Assembly: GCA_018262455.1 (NCBI GenBank)
Contig: JAGSPR010000290.1
Span: 1 to 8,804, forward strand
DNA from: Deltaproteobacteria bacterium
GTDB taxonomy: Bacteria > Myxococcota > Polyangia > Haliangiales > Haliangiaceae
Reading direction: 5' to 3'
Length of the DNA: 8,804 nucleotides
The notes beneath the pieces were generated by a model, which did no database searches, was not told the DNA's origin, and saw nothing but the letters and a program-made list of their open reading frames with translations. This document shows positions 6,200 through 8,804 of the stretch, piece by piece. Every line of letters begins with the position of its first letter. Positions within the stretch are counted from its first letter, which is position 1. A program made the translations under genes and the position numbers.

Positions 6200-6934
6200 A
6201 TGTCGGCACGCCTGCTGGTCCTCGCTCTCGGCACGGTCTCCGCGCTCGCCACCTCGGCCACGTCCGCACGCGCGCAAGCGCCCGGGCAGGTCTCGCCCGA
6301 GCTCGCGCCGGCGCCGGCGGATCCCTATGGCAGCCCCCACGGAGGTACGCGCCCATCGGTGATGGCCCGTCGGTTCGCGATCGGGCTCGGCCTGGGTGGG
6401 CTCTCGGTGGCACCCGCCGACCCCAACAGCAGAGACGGCCGCGCCGACACCAACTTCCGGACGACCGAGCTGTCGCTGCGCTATCGGATCAGCCTGCACC
6501 TCGAGCTCGAGCTGGCGCTCACCGGCGGCCGCCAGGCGCTCGATAACCGCACCGATGGTGACCTCGCGATGGGCGGCGGGACGCTCGGCGCTCGCTACCG
6601 GTTTAGCCCCGCGCAGGCCTGGAACTGGTGGCTGATGGGCGGGCTCGGCGCCACGGTGATCGAGCGCCACAACTCGACGAAGGAGGAACGCGATGCCGCG
6701 ACGCGATCGCACGTCGCGTTCGGGATCGGCCTCGAGCGTCGGTGGAGCCGGCTCGCGCTGCAGGCCGAGGCGCGCATGCTGGCGATCGGCGAGCGCAAGG
6801 ACGGGATGGTCGCCGGACCCAACTTCACGGTGCCGCCGATCGGCACGCCGCCACCGGCTAACCCGATCAATGCCACGAACAACGGCAAGCTCAGCGGTGG
6901 CACGTTCACGGTCGGCGCGGCGTTCTACTTCTGA
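6200..6934 (+). CDS. Outer membrane beta-barrel protein, small, uncharacterised
   Basis: The protein has 244 aa. Residues 1-25 are a signal peptide with a clean Ala-Arg-Ala cleavage site before Gln26. A Pro/Ala-rich linker (26-55) follows. From about residue 58 onward the sequence alternates hydrophobic and polar residues in short strands (for example FAIGLGLGGLSV, ELSLRYRISLHLELELAL, HVAFGIGLERRW, LALQAEARML), which is typical of a monomeric 8-stranded barrel. It ends in Phe244 after FTVGAAFY, the C-terminal aromatic signature recognised by the BAM machinery. A strand-poor loop near 200-230 is rich in Pro, Asn and Gly. No specific family or ligand is recognised. The gene is divergent from the phosphatase and has a weak ribosome binding site. 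The next gene on this strand starts 93 nt later and belongs to the Kef pair. Confidence 0.8.
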   Translation: MSARLLVLALGTVSALATSATSARAQAPGQVSPELAPAPADPYGSPHGGTRPSVMARRFAIGLGLGGLSVAPADPNSRDGRADTNFRTTELSLRYRISLHLELELALTGGRQALDNRTDGDLAMGGGTLGARYRFSPAQAWNWWLMGGLGATVIERHNSTKEERDAATRSHVAFGIGLERRWSRLALQAEARMLAIGERKDGMVAGPNFTVPPIGTPPPANPINATNNGKLSGGTFTVGAAFYF

Positions 6935-7017
6935 TCGGGCGCGGCTCGACCGCTCGCGGCTCGGCTGCCAAGGTAAGCTGTCGCGGGTCGGCATGGTGCT
7001 GATGCATCGATGACCCC

Positions 7018-7021
7018 GGAG
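7018..7021 (+). promoter_or_regulatory. Ribosome binding site (GGAG) supporting start at 7028
   Basis: GGAG at 7018-7021 sits 6 nt upstream of the ATG at 7028. It favours that start over the ATG at 7010, which lacks a comparable site. The protein then begins with the first beta-strand of its flavodoxin-like fold. Confidence 0.6.
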
Positions 7022-7027
7022 CCCCGC

Positions 7028-7645
7028 ATGCGTCGCATCCTCATCCTGCTCGCACACCCCGTGCTCGAGCGCTCGCGCGTCAACCGCCGGCTCGTCGACG
7101 AGGTCCGCCACCTCGATGGCGTCACGATCCACGACCTCTACGAGGCGTACCCGACGCTCTCGATCAACGTTGCGCGGGAGCAGGCGCTGCTGCTCGCGCA
7201 CGACGTCATCGTGTTCCAGCACCCGTTCTACTGGTACTCGAGCCCCGCGATCTTGAAGGAGTGGCAGGACCTCGTCCTCGAGCACGGCTGGGCCTATGGT
7301 GAAGGAGGCACGCAGCTGCGCGGCAAGATCACGTTCAACGCGATCACCACGGGTGGGCCGGAGGCCGCGTATCGCAAGGGGGGCTACAACCGGTTCACGA
7401 TCCGCGAGCTGCTCGCACCGTGGGAGCAGACCGCGTATCTGTGCGGGATGACGTACCTGGCGCCGTTCGCGGTCCATGCAGCGCTGCGGGTCGTCGGGGA
7501 TGCCGATGTCGCGCCGAGCTGTAGCGCGTACCACTGTGTGCTCGAGGGCCTGCGCGACAACCGCCTCGACCTCGAGCGCGCCGCCGCGGTCGACAACCTC
7601 GCGGCCGACGTCGCGTCGCTGCTCGCTCCCCGCGAGGTCGCATGA
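7028..7645 (+). CDS. KefF/KefG-like ancillary subunit of Kef potassium efflux, flavodoxin-fold NAD(P)H oxidoreductase
   Basis: This is a 205-aa cytoplasmic flavoprotein of the NAD(P)H:quinone oxidoreductase / flavodoxin_2 fold (PF02525 type). In E. coli such subunits bind KefC (KefF) or KefB (KefG) and are needed for full K+ efflux. Visible motifs are an N-terminal strand ILILLAHP (4-11) for flavin binding, VFQHPFYWYS (62-71), HGWAYGEGG (86-94), and an ITTGG turn (106-110). All are hallmark positions of this subfamily. From memory, the HGWAYG and CG...PF..H parts look like KefF, while REQALL and YSxPAxLKEWxDxVL look more like KefG, so no gene symbol is given. The C-terminus is roughly 25-30 residues longer than E. 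coli KefF. Its stop codon overlaps the antiporter start (ATGA), which implies translational coupling and a shared mRNA. Confidence 0.9.
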   Translation: MRRILILLAHPVLERSRVNRRLVDEVRHLDGVTIHDLYEAYPTLSINVAREQALLLAHDVIVFQHPFYWYSSPAILKEWQDLVLEHGWAYGEGGTQLRGKITFNAITTGGPEAAYRKGGYNRFTIRELLAPWEQTAYLCGMTYLAPFAVHAALRVVGDADVAPSCSAYHCVLEGLRDNRLDLERAAAVDNLAADVASLLAPREVA

Positions 7646-8804
7646 CCGACAGCATCCTGTTCCAGGCGTTCGTGTACCTGTGCGCCGCGGTCATCTTCGT
7701 CCCGATCGCGAAGCGGCTCGGGCTCGGCGCGGTGCTCGGCTACCTGATCGGCGGCGTGGTCATCGGGCCCTGGGTGCTCGGCTTCGTCGGCACCGAGGGC
7801 CACCGCGTCATGCACTTCGCCGAGTTCGGCGTGGTGATGATGCTGTTCCTCGTGGGGCTCGAGCTGCGCCCGGCGTTGCTCTGGCAGCTCCGACGCCCGA
7901 TCCTCGGGCTCGGTGGCTTGCAGGTCGTGGCATGCGCGGCCGCGGTGGCGGGTGCGGCGCTCGTCGTCGGCACTCCGTGGCGTCCGGCGATCGCGATCGG
8001 TCTCACGTTCGCGATGTCGTCGACGGCGATCGTGCTGGCGACCCTCAACGAGCGCGGCCTGCTCAAGACGGCCGGCGGCCAGGCCAGCTTCTCGGTGCTC
8101 CTGTTCCAGGACATCTCGGTGATCCCGATCCTCGCGGCGTTCCCGGTGCTCGGCGTGTCGATCGCGACGACGGTCACCGACGTGACGTCCGAGACCGGGC
8201 GCCCGGCGTGGCTGTCGGGCCTGATGGTGCTCGGCGCGGTGGTCGGCGTCGTCGCGATCGGTCGGTTCATCGTCCGGCCGGTGTTCCAGTTCCTCGCCTC
8301 CGCGAAGCTGCGCGAGTCATTCACCGCGGCGGCGCTGCTGATCGTGATCGGCATCGCGCTGCTGATGCAACAGGTCGGGCTGTCGCCGGCGCTCGGCACG
8401 TTCCTCGCCGGCGTGGTGCTCGCCGACAGCGAGTACCGACACGAGCTCGAGACCGACATCGAACCGTTCAAGGGCCTGCTGCTCGGGCTGTTCTTCATCT
8501 CGATCGGCGCGCAGATCAACTTCGGGTTGATCGGCAGCGAGCCGCTGATGATCGTCGGCATCGTGCTCGGCACCATGGCGGTCAAGCTGGCGGTGCTCCA
8601 TACGCTCGGCCGGCTGTTCGGGCTCGATCGCCCGGCGCGCTGGCTGCTCGCGTTCGGGCTCGCGCAGATCGGCGAGTTCGCGTTCGTGTTGCTGTCGTTC
8701 GGCGTCCAGCAGCACGTGTTCAGCCCCGAGCTGGCGGAGCCGCTCGTCGCGGCGGTCGCGATCTCGATGGTGCTGACCCCGCCGGTATTCATCGCGCTCG
8801 AGCG
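7642..8804 (+). CDS. KefB/KefC-type glutathione-regulated K+/H+ antiporter (CPA2), 3'-partial
   Basis: This gene encodes an inner-membrane monovalent cation:proton antiporter, and 387 codons lie inside the window. The frame is open to the right edge. Roughly ten to twelve hydrophobic segments are visible, consistent with the CPA2 transport domain. Motifs match the family: GAVLGYLIGGVVIGPW (29-44), HFAEFGVVMMLFLVGLEL, SSTAIVLATLNERG, LLFQD before the unwound helix, and LAGVVLADSEYRHELE. The cytosolic loop keeps ELETDIEPFKG, with E270 and D272 at the positions of E. coli KefC E262 and D264. In E. coli these contribute to gating by glutathione and its adducts, so ligand gating is likely. The Rossmann (RCK/TrkA-N) domain that binds glutathione would lie downstream and is not visible. 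The ATGA overlap with the preceding ancillary gene supports assignment to a Kef system rather than an unrelated Na+/H+ exchanger. Confidence 0.93.
   Translation, partial: MTDSILFQAFVYLCAAVIFVPIAKRLGLGAVLGYLIGGVVIGPWVLGFVGTEGHRVMHFAEFGVVMMLFLVGLELRPALLWQLRRPILGLGGLQVVACAAAVAGAALVVGTPWRPAIAIGLTFAMSSTAIVLATLNERGLLKTAGGQASFSVLLFQDISVIPILAAFPVLGVSIATTVTDVTSETGRPAWLSGLMVLGAVVGVVAIGRFIVRPVFQFLASAKLRESFTAAALLIVIGIALLMQQVGLSPALGTFLAGVVLADSEYRHELETDIEPFKGLLLGLFFISIGAQINFGLIGSEPLMIVGIVLGTMAVKLAVLHTLGRLFGLDRPARWLLAFGLAQIGEFAFVLLSFGVQQHVFSPELAEPLVAAVAISMVLTPPVFIALE

Noticed and set aside
6941..6963. Direct repeat GCGGCTCG (6941-6948 and 6956-6963) between the beta-barrel and Kef genes
   Set aside because: Eight GC-rich bases repeated once, 15 nt apart start to start, is easily chance here, and no other element supports a binding site.
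6134..7534. A 466-codon minus-strand frame spanning the beta-barrel and Kef ancillary genes
   Set aside because: It crosses two well-supported plus-strand genes and shows only Arg-rich shadow composition.
7740..8792. A 350-codon minus-strand frame antisense to the antiporter
   Set aside because: Ser/Thr/Pro/Asn-rich shadow composition with no motifs; the plus strand carries a clear Kef antiporter.

Overview
The window comes from a GC-rich bacterial chromosome, most likely a myxobacterium (Myxococcota). The best taxonomic clue is the protein at 786-1364. It has a Sec signal peptide and ends in a lone Gly-Cys, a short hydrophobic stretch and an Arg cluster, which is the layout of the MYXO-CTERM sorting signal. 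Four of the eight genes encode exported envelope proteins: one anchored surface protein, one TonB-dependent receptor, one lipoprotein and one small beta-barrel. A 'DGKAD' tract just after the lipoprotein cysteine hints at the Nannocystineae/Kofleriaceae side of the phylum, but that rests on memory and is weak.

Layout, left to right. (1) 2-646 (+): a histidine-rich membrane hydroxylase/desaturase, open at its 5' end. (2) 647-785: a gap with a strong 10-bp inverted repeat. (3) 786-1364 (+): the MYXO-CTERM protein, followed 73 nt later by (4) 1438-3555 (+), a TonB-dependent outer membrane receptor with a heme/iron-type plug. (5) 3556-3745: a 190-nt leader with three short inverted repeats in a row. 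(6) 3746-5380 (+): a putative lipoprotein of 544 aa that carries a His-Gly...Gly-Cys-type dyad like clan CD cysteine peptidases and ends in a PPC-type beta domain. (7) 5377-6156 (-): a PPP-type metallophosphoesterase whose stop codon overlaps that of the lipoprotein gene inside one CTAG. (8) 6200-6934 (+): a small outer-membrane beta-barrel, divergent from the phosphatase. (9) 7028-7645 and 7642-8804 (+): a Kef potassium-efflux pair, with a flavodoxin-fold ancillary subunit and a KefB/KefC-type antiporter that overlap by ATGA. The antiporter runs off the right edge of the window.

The genes do not form one pathway. The clearest functional unit is the Kef pair, which in characterised bacteria releases K+ and acidifies the cytoplasm as protection against electrophiles. 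The receptor and the MYXO-CTERM gene may be co-transcribed. The least explained and most interesting gene is the lipoprotein at 3746-5380, which may represent a poorly described surface cysteine peptidase family. No RNA genes, CRISPR arrays, insertion sequences or phage genes were seen. Base composition and codon use look uniform, with no sign of a recently acquired island.
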